Below are positions 7,521 through 14,889 of a stretch of DNA of 54,719 nt, in pieces (position 1 is the first letter of the stretch; every line of letters starts with the position of its first letter). The notes beneath the pieces were generated by a model. It worked only from the letters and a program-made list of their open reading frames with translations, ran no database searches and had not been told where the DNA came from. The translations under genes and the position numbers were made by a program. Location: contig CALMSR010000041.1 in NCBI GenBank assembly GCA_937872465.1, positions 1-54,719 on the forward strand. Reading direction: 5' to 3'. This DNA is from an uncultured Paracoccaceae bacterium (GTDB lineage: Bacteria > Pseudomonadota > Alphaproteobacteria > Rhodobacterales > Rhodobacteraceae).

Positions 7521-8063
7521 TCAGGCCGCGCGGGCCTTACGGGCGGGGAAATCGATATCAGTATCGGCGACGTGGTTTAGGTAGTTGGTGAAGATGTTTG
7601 CTACCACGTTCGCCACCGTCTCGACGATGTCGGCTTCGGTCAGCCCGGCAGCCCGTGCAGCATCGAGGTCCGCGTCCACGACCATCCCCTTCGCGGCCAC
7701 GATGGCGACCGCAAGTCTCAGGATCGCCGCCGTGCGCGGATCGTCGGATCGGCCCGACAGATGGGCGTCAATCGTTTCGGGCGCGACCTTGAGCCCGGAC
7801 GAGATCGCGGCATGGGCCGAGGCGCAGTAGTCGCAGGCGTTCGCCCCGGCAACGGTCAACGCGATCGCCTCGCGAGTGCGGGCGTCGAAGCTGCCGCCCG
7901 CCAGCGTCTCGTTCAGGCCGAGCATGGCAGCCAGCACCGCGGGCTGGTTCGCGGCGACGCGGTAGAGGTTCGGCACCATGCCGATCTTGCCCTTGATGGC
8001 GGTGAAGAGCGCGGCGGCCTCGGGCGCAGCGGCAGTGTCGGAAACCTGGGTGATTCGAGCCAT
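7521..8063 (-). CDS. AhpD-like / carboxymuconolactone decarboxylase family protein
   Basis: A 180-residue helical protein of the AhpD/CMD superfamily. The redox motif ACDYCASAHAAI gives Cys77, Cys80 and His84, the arrangement used by AhpD-like alkylhydroperoxidases. KIGMVPNLYRVAANQPAVL and the C-terminal FTNYLNHVADTDIDFP are typical of the peroxidase-related subgroup. It probably reduces organic peroxides or the protein disulfides of a peroxiredoxin. The start ATG at 8063 was preferred over the upstream in-frame one at 8081, since the family starts at MARI. It is convergent with hxlR and follows the SPW-like membrane gene. Confidence 0.85.
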   Translation of the reverse strand: MARITQVSDTAAAPEAAALFTAIKGKIGMVPNLYRVAANQPAVLAAMLGLNETLAGGSFDARTREAIALTVAGANACDYCASAHAAISSGLKVAPETIDAHLSGRSDDPRTAAILRLAVAIVAAKGMVVDADLDAARAAGLTEADIVETVANVVANIFTNYLNHVADTDIDFPARKARAA

Positions 8064-8093
8064 TGGTTTACATCCTTTCAACGTGGTGAGGGC

Positions 8094-8456
8094 TCAGGCC
8101 GAGACCATCTCGCTTTCGGGTTTGGAGAGGCTGATGACGGCCACGACAGCGGCGCCGTTCAGCCAGTAGTAGGCGGCATCGAGCCCGGTGAAGCCGAGCG
8201 CAAAGGGCAGGATCAGGAAGAGGACGCCGACCACCAGATCGACGGCAAGGTGCAGCCTGTAGGGAAGCACACGGATCACGCCGAGGTGGTGGTCGGTGAA
8301 TACGGTCAGAAGGAAGGCCGCAACGCCGACGACCGGCGAGATCGCCAGCGCAAGCGGATGTGAGGCGCCGAGCCCGAGAACGAACGGCAGGGCGATGAGG
8401 GCCAGCGCGACCGGGTAGTCGAGCCAGGCATGGATGGTTTTGGTTACGAAGCGCAT
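8094..8456 (-). CDS. SPW-repeat-like four-helix membrane protein
   Basis: A 120-residue membrane protein. Four hydrophobic segments are evident: DYPVALALIALPFVLGLG, LALAISPVVGVAAFLLTVF, LAVDLVVGVLFLILPFALGF and YWLNGAAVVAVISL. It resembles the SPW-repeat family of unknown role, with WLDYPVALALIALPF in place of the SPW core. The ATG at 8456 is used because it gives the typical short cytoplasmic start MRFVTKTIHAWLDY; a longer frame reaches 8606 without family similarity. It lies 30 bases upstream of the AhpD-like gene and is probably cotranscribed with it. No enzymatic residues are visible. Confidence 0.65.
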   Translation of the reverse strand: MRFVTKTIHAWLDYPVALALIALPFVLGLGASHPLALAISPVVGVAAFLLTVFTDHHLGVIRVLPYRLHLAVDLVVGVLFLILPFALGFTGLDAAYYWLNGAAVVAVISLSKPESEMVSA

Positions 8457-8626
8457 GTTGCGGGTCCTTGTGCAAAGCGTTGTCAGGGCGGCGCGAATGC
8501 CACAAGACCGAGATAGATTAAAAATTTGGGACGATGAATGCGCGATACGCCGGAATATATTGCAAATCGTCCAGGTTGATGGGCTATGAGAAGCTTTGGA
8601 TGCCATCAGCGTGCCGACGGGCGGCG

Positions 8627-9097
8627 TCAGCGCATCGGCAAGTCGATCACGCGGATCTCGATCTCGGTATTGGCGCGGGCGCCAATCCGGTCATAGAAGG
8701 CGCGCGCTGACGCGTTATCGACCCAAAGATCCGCGACGATCGTGCCGCAGCCCATCGCCTGCGCGCGCTGATGAATCGATTGCACGAGCAAGTGTCCAAC
8801 GCCTTCGCGCCGTGCCGTCTCCGCCACCACCAGATCAGCAAGCCAGAGGGATCGTTCCCGCGTATGGAGTTCGAAGCGCCGACACCAGGCGGCGAGGCCG
8901 ACGATCTCGCCCCGGCGTTCGGCGAGGATGACCTCGATCCACCTGTCCGGGCCGAAACACGCAGCCACGATTCCGGCAGCGTCGCGTCCGGGATCGGGGT
9001 CCGCCACATGCGCCGCCAAAGTGCGCGACAATCGACCTATGGCCTCCGCGTTCTCGGGCCGCGCGTCGCGGACTGTCACGGGCTGCGCCCCGATCAC
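8627..9097 (-). CDS. GNAT family N-acetyltransferase
   Basis: A 156-residue GNAT protein. The acetyl-CoA pyrophosphate loop is ETARREGVGHLLV (motif A, R-x-x-G-x-G/A form), preceded by the beta-4 strand WLADLVVAE and followed by VDNASARAFYDRIGARANTE, the classical beta-6/beta-7 part. It acetylates an unknown amine or peptide N-terminus. The start is a GTG at 9097 that overlaps the AraC gene stop (GTGA), so translation is coupled and the acetyltransferase is made with the regulator. Confidence 0.85.
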   Translation of the reverse strand: MIGAQPVTVRDARPENAEAIGRLSRTLAAHVADPDPGRDAAGIVAACFGPDRWIEVILAERRGEIVGLAAWCRRFELHTRERSLWLADLVVAETARREGVGHLLVQSIHQRAQAMGCGTIVADLWVDNASARAFYDRIGARANTEIEIRVIDLPMR

Positions 9098-10050
9098 GCC
9101 GCCTCGCGGCGCGCGGAGCCGGACTGGCGAAAGGCGGCAGGCGACACGCCGATCTCTTTCTTGAAGACCCGGCTGAAGGCCGATTCCGAGGCATAGCCCG
9201 AAACTTCGGCCGCCTCGGCGACCGACAGCCCCCGCGCCGAAAGCGCCTCACGCGCGATCTGCATTCGCCAGGATGTCACATAGGCCATCGGCGTGACGCC
9301 GAGCCGGTCCGAAAACCGTTCGGCAAAGCCCGTCCGCGACAGCCCCGCCTCGCGGGCGAGGCTGGCAACCGTCCAGTCGGCGGTCGGCGCACGGTGAAAG
9401 GCGGTCAGCGCCCGCGCCAGATGGGGGTCGGCAAAACCGGCCACGCCACAGTCGGTCTCGTGCTCCGCCTCGATATGGGCGCGGATCGCCTGGGCGAAGA
9501 TCGCCTCGGACATCTTCAGGGCGATCAGATCGCCGCCGAGCCGCGCGCCGCCGGCCTCGGCCCCGATGACCTTGAGGGTGGCTTCGAGCCAGGGTCCGGC
9601 TTCCTCGCCATATCCGCGCAAGTGGATGAACGGTGGCAGGCGGTCCATCAGCAGGTGCCGCGACCCTTCCGCCAGCGCGAAATGCCCGCAGATCAGCTGC
9701 GTGTCGCGCGGGCTGTCATCGCCGCCCCAGACCAATGTTCCGTGTCCCGGAAATTTCGATCGGGACAGCACATCGTCCAGAGGCAGAGCGTCGTCCGGCC
9801 CGGTATGACGGCAAGACAGCACATGCGCCGTGCCGTGCGGAATCACGATCAGATCGCCCTGCGCCAGATGCACGGGAACGTCGAGCCCCGACACGCGCAC
9901 AAGCGCCTCGCCGCGATGGGCAAAATGGAATCGCGCCACATCGCGAAAGGCGGGCACGCGGACGCCCCAGGGCTCCGTGAAGCTCGTGCGGAAGTAAAGC
10001 GTACCACGAAGCGAAAGGCGGGTGAGGATGTCACTGAGCAGGTCCAACAT
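9094..10050 (-). CDS. AraC family transcriptional regulator with cupin_6 sensor domain
   Basis: A 318-residue regulator. The N-terminal cupin-type sensor has HFAHRGEALVRVSG and GDLIVIPHGTAHVLSC, and the C-terminal double helix-turn-helix has WTVASLAREAGLSRTGFAERFSDRLGVTPMAYVTSWRMQIA and ESAFSRVFKKEIGVSPAAFRQ. The start ATG at 10050 gives the usual MLDLLSDIL beginning; a longer frame upstream is not family-like. It diverges from the operon starting at 10191 and overlaps the GNAT gene downstream. The likely target is that divergent operon; the ligand is unknown. Confidence 0.88.
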   Translation of the reverse strand: MLDLLSDILTRLSLRGTLYFRTSFTEPWGVRVPAFRDVARFHFAHRGEALVRVSGLDVPVHLAQGDLIVIPHGTAHVLSCRHTGPDDALPLDDVLSRSKFPGHGTLVWGGDDSPRDTQLICGHFALAEGSRHLLMDRLPPFIHLRGYGEEAGPWLEATLKVIGAEAGGARLGGDLIALKMSEAIFAQAIRAHIEAEHETDCGVAGFADPHLARALTAFHRAPTADWTVASLAREAGLSRTGFAERFSDRLGVTPMAYVTSWRMQIAREALSARGLSVAEAAEVSGYASESAFSRVFKKEIGVSPAAFRQSGSARREAA

Positions 10051-10123
10051 GGCGAAGAGTTTATCAGCAATTTCAGACACGTCCAGCTCGTAGGACGATC
10101 TCGCATGAATTCCGGACTTTCCG

Positions 10124-10175
10124 GCATTCAAACGCCGGATGATCTCGGGCAAATCGGTGGCGTTCAAACCACCAA
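10124..10175. promoter_or_regulatory. Paired repeats in the araC-type / DUF4142 divergent promoter
   Basis: Two similar elements, each an inverted repeat around a TTCAAA core, lie 36 bp apart: CCGGC-ATTCAAAC-GCCGG (10121-10138) and GGTGG-CGTTCAAA-CCACC (10156-10173). Their shared part is GCATTCAAACG / GCGTTCAAACC. They lie between the AraC gene start (10050) and the DUF4142 gene (10191) and are candidate binding sites for the AraC protein. Confidence 0.45.
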
Positions 10176-10190
10176 CCTGGAGACACTCCC

Positions 10191-10718
10191 ATGAAGAACT
10201 TGACCCTTGCCATTGGACTCGCCCTCGCCACGACCGGCCTCGCCGCTCAGGCGGACGAGCCGATGAACGACCTCGAGATCGCCCACACCGCCTACACCGC
10301 AGGCGGGCTCGACATCCGCTATGCACATCTGGCGCTGGCGATTTCCGAGAATGAGGCGGTCCGCGACTTCGCCCAGACGATGATCCGCGACCACACGGCG
10401 GTGAACGAGGCGGCTGGCGCGCTGATCTCCGAGCTGAAGGTGACGCCGCAGAACAACGCGCTGAGTCAGGCCCTCGTCGAGGGCGCTGCCGCCAAGCGCG
10501 CCGAATTGATGGCGCTGAGCGGCAACGCCTTCGACTGCGCCTACGCGACGAACGAGTTGGCCTATCATCAGATCGTCAACCAGACCGTCGCCGAGAGCTT
10601 CATCCCCGCCGTCACGGTGGCGCCGCTGAAGGCGCTGCTCGAGGATGCACTGGTCACCTTCCGCGCGCATGAGCAGCACGCCGAGCACATGGTCGCGGGG
10701 CTGACGTGCGCGGGCTGA
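10191..10718 (+). CDS. DUF4142 family periplasmic protein
   Basis: A 175-residue secreted protein with a clear signal peptide (MKNLTLAIGLALATTGLAAQA). The mature part is a ferritin-like helical bundle of the DUF4142 family, with the conserved IAHTAYTAGGLDIRYAHLAL, DFAQTMIRDHTAVNEA and YHQIVNQTVAESFIP segments. His-rich helices could bind a metal, but this is not shown. It is first in an operon of six plus-strand genes; the next gene, a cupredoxin, starts with a GTG inside its last codons. The AraC regulator diverges upstream. Confidence 0.8.
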   Translation: MKNLTLAIGLALATTGLAAQADEPMNDLEIAHTAYTAGGLDIRYAHLALAISENEAVRDFAQTMIRDHTAVNEAAGALISELKVTPQNNALSQALVEGAAAKRAELMALSGNAFDCAYATNELAYHQIVNQTVAESFIPAVTVAPLKALLEDALVTFRAHEQHAEHMVAGLTCAG

Positions 10719-11074
10719 CGCACCTGACGCGGCGCGGATTCGGCCGGGGGCTGGGCGCGGCTCTGTTCCTGGTCGGGCTGCCGGGGCTTGTGCGCGCCCA
10801 TGACGGCACGCACGAGGTCGAGGTGGGCATCGCCAGCTTCGCCTTCGATCCGGCTGGCGTCGAAGTCCTTGTGGGCGACAGCATCACCTGGACAAATGCC
10901 GATCTTGCGCCGCACACCGCCACGGCCGAGGACGGAAGCTGGGATACCGGCACGCTGGAAAAGGGCGGCCGCGCACGCATCACGTTCGACGCGCCCGGCG
11001 ACTATTCCTACTTCTGCGCCTATCACCCCCACATGAAAGGAACCGTCACCGTCCGGACCCGGTCCGGCGCCTGA
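10706..11074 (+). CDS. Cupredoxin (amicyanin/pseudoazurin-like blue copper protein)
   Basis: A 122-residue type 1 copper protein. A Tat-like start (TRRGFGRGLGAALFLVGLPGLVRA) exports it. The mature domain is a plastocyanin fold with the ligand set His in LAPHTAT and Cys-x4-His-x4-Met variants in YFCAYHPHMKGTV, so electron transfer or copper binding in the periplasm is expected. The start is a GTG at 10706 that overlaps the DUF4142 gene by 13 bases in another frame, implying coupling. Next is a separate GST gene after a 74-base gap. Confidence 0.88.
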   Translation: MRGLTHLTRRGFGRGLGAALFLVGLPGLVRAHDGTHEVEVGIASFAFDPAGVEVLVGDSITWTNADLAPHTATAEDGSWDTGTLEKGGRARITFDAPGDYSYFCAYHPHMKGTVTVRTRSGA

Positions 11075-11148
11075 CGCACGCACGGGCCACCCTCTGTTCC
11101 CCAGATACCCCCAGGACGGCCTGCGCGCCATTTCCAGGAGAGAATGGA

Positions 11149-11841
11149 ATGTCCCTGTCCATCACCCTCGTCAGTCACGCGCTGTGCCCCTATGTTCAGC
11201 GCATCGCCATCGCGCTTTCCGAAAAGGGCGTCGCGCACGAGCGCGTCACCGTCGATCTGGCGAACAAGCCCGGCTGGTTTCTGGCATTGTCACCGCTCGG
11301 TCGGACGCCGGTCCTGAAGGTCGGCGAGGCGGCGCTGTTCGAATCCGCCGCGATCCTCGAATTCCTCGAGGACACGCTGCCCCAGCCGCTGCATCCCGCA
11401 GACCCGGTCGAGCGCGCACGGCATCGTGCCTGGATCGGCTTCGCCTCGGAATGCCTGAACGACATCGCCGGGTTCTACACCGCCCCCGATTCCGGGACAC
11501 TCGAGCGAAAGGCCGCGGCGCTCCACGCCCGGTTCCGGGTGATGGAAGGCCAGCTTGGCCCCGGCCCCTGGTTCGCTGGCGAGCGATTCAGCCTGGTCGA
11601 TGCGGTCTTCGCGCCGGCCTTCCGCTATTTCGAGACGTTCGACCGGATTGGCGATTTCGGCGTCTTCGACGGTCTGGCCGGGATGTCCGCGTGGCGCCTC
11701 GAGCTTGCCGACAGGCCGTCTGTGCGGAACGCGGTCGCGCCCGACTACCACGACAGGCTTGCCGCCTTCCTGCGCCGCAAGGACAGCGCGCTGTCGCGGA
11801 TGATGGAACAGTCCTGCAGCGCGCTCCGGCAATCGGCATGA
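11149..11841 (+). CDS. Glutathione S-transferase (omega/zeta-like)
   Basis: A 230-residue GST with its own ribosome binding site (CAGGAGAGA). The active-site start SHALCPYVQRIAIALSEKG has Cys13 in the CPYVQR form typical of omega-type and stringent-starvation-like enzymes, which act as thiol transferases or dehydroascorbate reductases. SPLGRTPVLKV holds the cis-Pro, and FESAAILEFLEDTLP is the glutathione site. FSLVDAVFAPAFRYFET is the C-domain capping helix. Its stop overlaps the following GNAT gene (ATGA). Confidence 0.87.
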   Translation: MSLSITLVSHALCPYVQRIAIALSEKGVAHERVTVDLANKPGWFLALSPLGRTPVLKVGEAALFESAAILEFLEDTLPQPLHPADPVERARHRAWIGFASECLNDIAGFYTAPDSGTLERKAAALHARFRVMEGQLGPGPWFAGERFSLVDAVFAPAFRYFETFDRIGDFGVFDGLAGMSAWRLELADRPSVRNAVAPDYHDRLAAFLRRKDSALSRMMEQSCSALRQSA

Positions 11842-12353
11842 ACCGCGCCGTCCCCGCCCTCCGCTTCGCGCGGCTGACCGAGGTGCCACTTGAGGAGTTG
11901 GTTGCGCACATGTCGGATCCGCGCCTGCGCGCACACATGCCGCTTCTGGCAGGCGCCTGGGGCGAGGCCGAGGCGCAAGCTTTCGTGGTGGCCAAGGAGG
12001 CATGCTGGGCGCGGGACGGTCTCGGTCACTGGGCCTTTCTGGCCGATGGCCGATACGTCGGCTGGGGCGGCTTTCAGAAGGAAGGCGAGGAATGGGACTT
12101 CGGCCTCGTGCTGCGACCGCAGGATTTCGGGCTTGGCCAGCGGATCACGCGGGCGGCGCTCGACTTCGCGCGGGCCGATCCGCGCATCCCCTTCGTCACC
12201 TTCCTCCTGCCGCCCTCGCGCCGCAACCTCGGTGCGCTGCACCGGATCGGGGCGCAGTCTGTCGGCCGGCAGGATCACTCCGGCGCGACATTCCTGAAAT
12301 TTCGTCTCGACACCCAGTCGATCAACCAGCGTTCACAAGGAGAGTTCCCATGA
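11838..12353 (+). CDS. GNAT-like N-acetyltransferase
   Basis: A 171-residue protein of the RimJ/RimL-type acetyltransferase fold. The strand WAFLADGRYVGWGGFQKEGEEWDFGLVLRPQDFGLGQRITRAALDFAR contains the acetyl-CoA loop in a form close to the Q/R-x-x-G-x-G/A motif (DFGLGQRI). SRRNLGALHRIGAQSVG corresponds to the C-terminal part. It is coupled to the GST (ATGA) and to the next VOC gene (ATGA). The acetylated substrate is unknown. Confidence 0.72.
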   Translation: MNRAVPALRFARLTEVPLEELVAHMSDPRLRAHMPLLAGAWGEAEAQAFVVAKEACWARDGLGHWAFLADGRYVGWGGFQKEGEEWDFGLVLRPQDFGLGQRITRAALDFARADPRIPFVTFLLPPSRRNLGALHRIGAQSVGRQDHSGATFLKFRLDTQSINQRSQGEFP

Positions 12354-12739
12354 CCACCATCGACCATCTCAGCCTCGGGGTTGCCGACGTGCCTGCGGCG
12401 CGCGCCTTCTACGGCCGCGTTCTGGATGAACTCGGCATCCGTTGTCAGGCCGAAGGAGATGGCTTCGCCGCCTTCGGCCGCGACCGCATAGCCTTTCTGC
12501 TGCTACGCCCCTTCGATGGCGGACCCGCCTCGGCGGGCAACGGCGCTCACGTCGCCTTCGCTGCGCCGGATCGCGAAGCGGTCGCAAAGGTCCATGCCGC
12601 GGGCCTCGACGCCGGGGCAATCGACGAGGGCGCTCCGGGCCTGCGCGCCGCCTATCCGATGCCCGGCGTCTTCGCCGCCTATCTGCGCGACCCCTGGGGC
12701 AACAAGATCGAGCTGGTTCATGGCGGATTCAGCGCCTGA
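12350..12739 (+). CDS. VOC family (glyoxalase/bleomycin-resistance-like) protein
   Basis: A 129-residue vicinal-oxygen-chelate protein. It starts IDHLSLGVADVPAARAFYGRVLDELG, the common VOC opening with a metal-binding His, and ends AAYLRDPWGNKIELVHGG, which supplies the Glu ligand. Such proteins act as lyases, dioxygenases or binding proteins for reactive compounds such as methylglyoxal adducts or antibiotics. It overlaps the GNAT gene (ATGA), and the DNA-glycosylase-like gene begins inside its last 20 bases. Confidence 0.85.
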   Translation: MTTIDHLSLGVADVPAARAFYGRVLDELGIRCQAEGDGFAAFGRDRIAFLLLRPFDGGPASAGNGAHVAFAAPDREAVAKVHAAGLDAGAIDEGAPGLRAAYPMPGVFAAYLRDPWGNKIELVHGGFSA

Positions 12740-13337
12740 TCACGGCCCGGCCGAGATCAAACGGCTGCGTGCGCAGGTCGCCGCCTGCACGGCCTGCGCG
12801 GACCTGCCCCTCGGGCCGCGCCCGATCGTCCAGATCGGCGCCGGCGCGCGCATCCTGATCGCAGGGCAGGCGCCGGGACGGCGGACACATCTTGCCGGGC
12901 GTCCATTCGACGACGCATCGGGTGTGCGGCTGAGACATTGGCTCGGCCTTGACGGGGCCACATTTCGGGATCCTGAGAAGGTTACCATCCTGCCGATGGG
13001 ATTCTGCTATCCGGGAACTGGCCGATCAAGCGACCTGCCTCCGCGCTCCGAATGTGCGCTCCGCTGGCGGCAGCCATTGCTCGACGCTCTTTCCAGTGTG
13101 CGCCTCACCGTGGTGATCGGACGTCATGCGCAGGCATGGCACCTTCCAGACACCAAGAACCGGCCGCTTGGGAATGCGATGCGGGACTGGCGTACGCGCT
13201 GGCCCGAGGTGATCTTGCTGCCCCACCCAAGCCCGCGCAACGCAGGTTGGTTCCGGCGCAATGCCTGGTTCGAAGAAGACGTGCTGCCCATGCTCCAGAC
13301 GCGCGTCGCAGAACTCCTCGGTGATCCGCCGACATGA
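12720..13337 (+). CDS. Uracil-DNA glycosylase superfamily protein
   Basis: A 205-residue member of the family 4/5-like uracil-DNA glycosylases. Motif 1 is ILIAGQAPGRRTHLAGRPFDD and the second motif is LLPHPSPRNAGW, which binds the base and DNA. Cys23 and Cys26 (CTAC) near the N-terminus and Cys96 and Cys112 further on could ligate a 4Fe-4S cluster, as in family 4. It removes uracil or another damaged base. The ATG at 12720 lies inside the VOC gene (20-base overlap), giving the start MADSAPDHG. It is the last gene of the operon. Confidence 0.8.
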   Translation: MADSAPDHGPAEIKRLRAQVAACTACADLPLGPRPIVQIGAGARILIAGQAPGRRTHLAGRPFDDASGVRLRHWLGLDGATFRDPEKVTILPMGFCYPGTGRSSDLPPRSECALRWRQPLLDALSSVRLTVVIGRHAQAWHLPDTKNRPLGNAMRDWRTRWPEVILLPHPSPRNAGWFRRNAWFEEDVLPMLQTRVAELLGDPPT

Positions 13338-13444
13338 CGGGCGCAGGCGTCCGGTTGTAACGCAAGGGTCAAACGGGCCGTGCGCGACCAGGCGCGGGCG
13401 TGTGTCGACGGTGGCTGAGTCCCACGTGGCAGATCCCGGCGCAG

Positions 13445-13861
13445 TCACGAGCCTTCGAGCGTTTCCAGAACCGGGCATTCCGGGACATCCTCTCCAGAAC
13501 ATTGAGCCGCCGTCACTGAGAGCACTTTCTCTATCCGCCTGAGGTCTGCGATCTTCGCCCGCACGTCCGCAAGGTGGCGCTCCGTCCGCTCCTTGACCTC
13601 GGCGCAGGTCGGCGCGGCACCGTCTTCGAGCCCCATCAGCCCGCGAATGTCCTCCATAGAAAACCCGAGTTCGCGGGCGCGCAGGATGAAGCGCAGGCGC
13701 GTGGCGTGTGCGGCGGAATAGATCCGGTAGCCGGCGTCGGTCCGGGGCGGGTCGGGCAGCAGGCCGGTCTTCTCATAGTAGCGGATCGTCTCGATGTTGC
13801 AGCCGGTCGTCCGGGCAAGATCTCCGCGTGTGAAGCCGCTCTCGCGCTCGTGATCGATCAT
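13445..13861 (-). CDS. merR: Mercuric resistance regulator MerR
   Basis: A 138-residue MerR. The N-terminal winged helix (FTRGDLARTTGCNIETIRYYEKTGLLPDPPR) is followed by the dimerisation helix. Three cysteines match the Hg(II) ligands: Cys86, Cys121 and Cys129. The first spacing (35) is as in Tn501 MerR, while the second is 8 rather than 9, as in other alphaproteobacterial forms (CSGEDVPECPV). It represses and, with mercury, activates the divergent merTPFA promoter. The start ATG at 13861 gives MIDHERES; a longer frame to 13915 would cover the promoter. Confidence 0.93.
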   Translation of the reverse strand: MIDHERESGFTRGDLARTTGCNIETIRYYEKTGLLPDPPRTDAGYRIYSAAHATRLRFILRARELGFSMEDIRGLMGLEDGAAPTCAEVKERTERHLADVRAKIADLRRIEKVLSVTAAQCSGEDVPECPVLETLEGS

Positions 13862-13875
13862 GGGCAAGTTTCCTC

Positions 13876-13906
13876 TTGAGCCTGTAGTTGCTACAGACCC
13901 TACACC
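13876..13906 (+). promoter_or_regulatory. merTPFA promoter/operator with 19-bp spacer
   Basis: TTGAGC (13876-13881) and TACACC (13901-13906) fit -35 and -10 boxes with the 19-bp spacer used by MerR-controlled promoters. The spacer contains the dyad CTGTAG-TTG-CTACAG (13882-13896), the expected MerR binding site. merR diverges at 13861 and merT starts at 13938. Confidence 0.85.
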
Positions 13907-13937
13907 CATCGTCAATCACAGACGAGAGGTGCGCGAC

Positions 13938-14327
13938 ATGGCGCTGACGGACGACAGAACGGACACTTCAGCGGCGGATCGCCCCGCCCGAAAGGGCTGG
14001 CTCGCGGCGGGCGGGATTGTGGGCGCCTTTCTCGCCTCGGCCTGCTGCATCGGGCCCTTGGTGCTGCTGACCCTCGGCATCTCGGGGGCCTGGATCGGCA
14101 ACCTGACGGCGCTAGAGCCTTACAAGCCGATCTTTGCCGTGATCGCGCTCGGCTTCATCGGGGCCGGATTCTGGCAGGTGTATGTTCGCAAGCCGACCGT
14201 CTGCGAACCCGGCTCCTACTGCACAAGGCCCGCATCGGCGCGCATCACCAAGAGCGCGCTCTGGGCCTCCCTGATCCTCGTTCTCGCAGCCCTCACCATC
14301 GACTGGTGGGCCCCGCTTCTCTACTGA
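13938..14327 (+). CDS. merT: Mercuric ion transporter MerT
   Basis: A 129-residue inner-membrane mercury importer. The first membrane helix has the paired Cys in LASACCIGPLVLLTLG, and the periplasmic side of the next loop has the second pair in VCEPGSYC, which receives Hg(II) from MerP. A third helix (ALWASLILVLAALTIDWW) closes the protein. The ATG at 13938 follows an upstream region with the MerR operator; the frame further upstream is promoter. It is first of merT-P-F-A. Confidence 0.93.
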   Translation: MALTDDRTDTSAADRPARKGWLAAGGIVGAFLASACCIGPLVLLTLGISGAWIGNLTALEPYKPIFAVIALGFIGAGFWQVYVRKPTVCEPGSYCTRPASARITKSALWASLILVLAALTIDWWAPLLY

Positions 14328-14345
14328 TCCCGAAAGGACACCCTC

Positions 14346-14651
14346 ATGAAGAAGATCCTTGCCCTTGCCCTGTTCGGCCTGACCGCCGTTGCGCCGGTCA
14401 CCGCCATCCCAGTTGCCGCGCAGACCGTCGCCGCCGAGCAGACCGTCACTTTCGCGGTCGACAACATGACCTGCGCGCTGTGTCCGATCACCGTGAAGCG
14501 CGCGATGGAGGGCGTCGCGGGCGTCCGTGCCGTCGAGATCGACTTCGAGGCCCGCACCGCCACGGTCGTCTTCGACACCGCCGCGACCAGCGCCGACGCC
14601 ATCGCGACCGCGTCGGCCAATGCAGGCTACCCGGCGCGCGTCTCGGGCTGA
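14346..14651 (+). CDS. merP: Periplasmic mercury-binding protein MerP
   Basis: A 101-residue secreted HMA-domain protein. A signal peptide of about 25 residues ends AAQTVAA. The ferredoxin-like fold carries the metal site NMTCALCPITVKRAM with the paired Cys. It binds Hg(II) in the periplasm and hands it to MerT. It follows merT by 18 bases with an AAAGGA ribosome binding site and is followed 4 bases later by merF. Confidence 0.94.
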   Translation: MKKILALALFGLTAVAPVTAIPVAAQTVAAEQTVTFAVDNMTCALCPITVKRAMEGVAGVRAVEIDFEARTATVVFDTAATSADAIATASANAGYPARVSG

Positions 14652-14655
14652 CGGG

Positions 14656-14889
14656 ATGACCGAGCATACCGACAGCAAGCTGATCGCGACAGGGATCGTC
14701 GGCACCGTCATCGCAGCGCTCTGCTGCTTCACGCCGGTGCTCGTGGTGCTTCTGGGCGCGGTGGGCCTGTCGGCCTGGCTGGGTTGGCTCGACTACGTTC
14801 TGCTCCCCGCTCTCGCATTTTTCGTCGCACTGACCGTGTACGCGGTCTGGAGACGGCAGCGGCGCCAGACCGCTCGAACGGATGGATAA
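14656..14889 (+). CDS. merF: Mercury transport protein MerF
   Basis: A 77-residue two-helix membrane protein of the MerF type. The first helix has the paired Cys in ALCCFTPVLVVLLGAVGLS and the second is YVLLPALAFFVALTVYAVW. It gives an extra Hg(II) uptake route to the reductase. It is slightly shorter than the 81-residue Tn5053-type MerF. Its end overlaps the merA start by 8 bases. Confidence 0.88.
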   Translation: MTEHTDSKLIATGIVGTVIAALCCFTPVLVVLLGAVGLSAWLGWLDYVLLPALAFFVALTVYAVWRRQRRQTARTDG

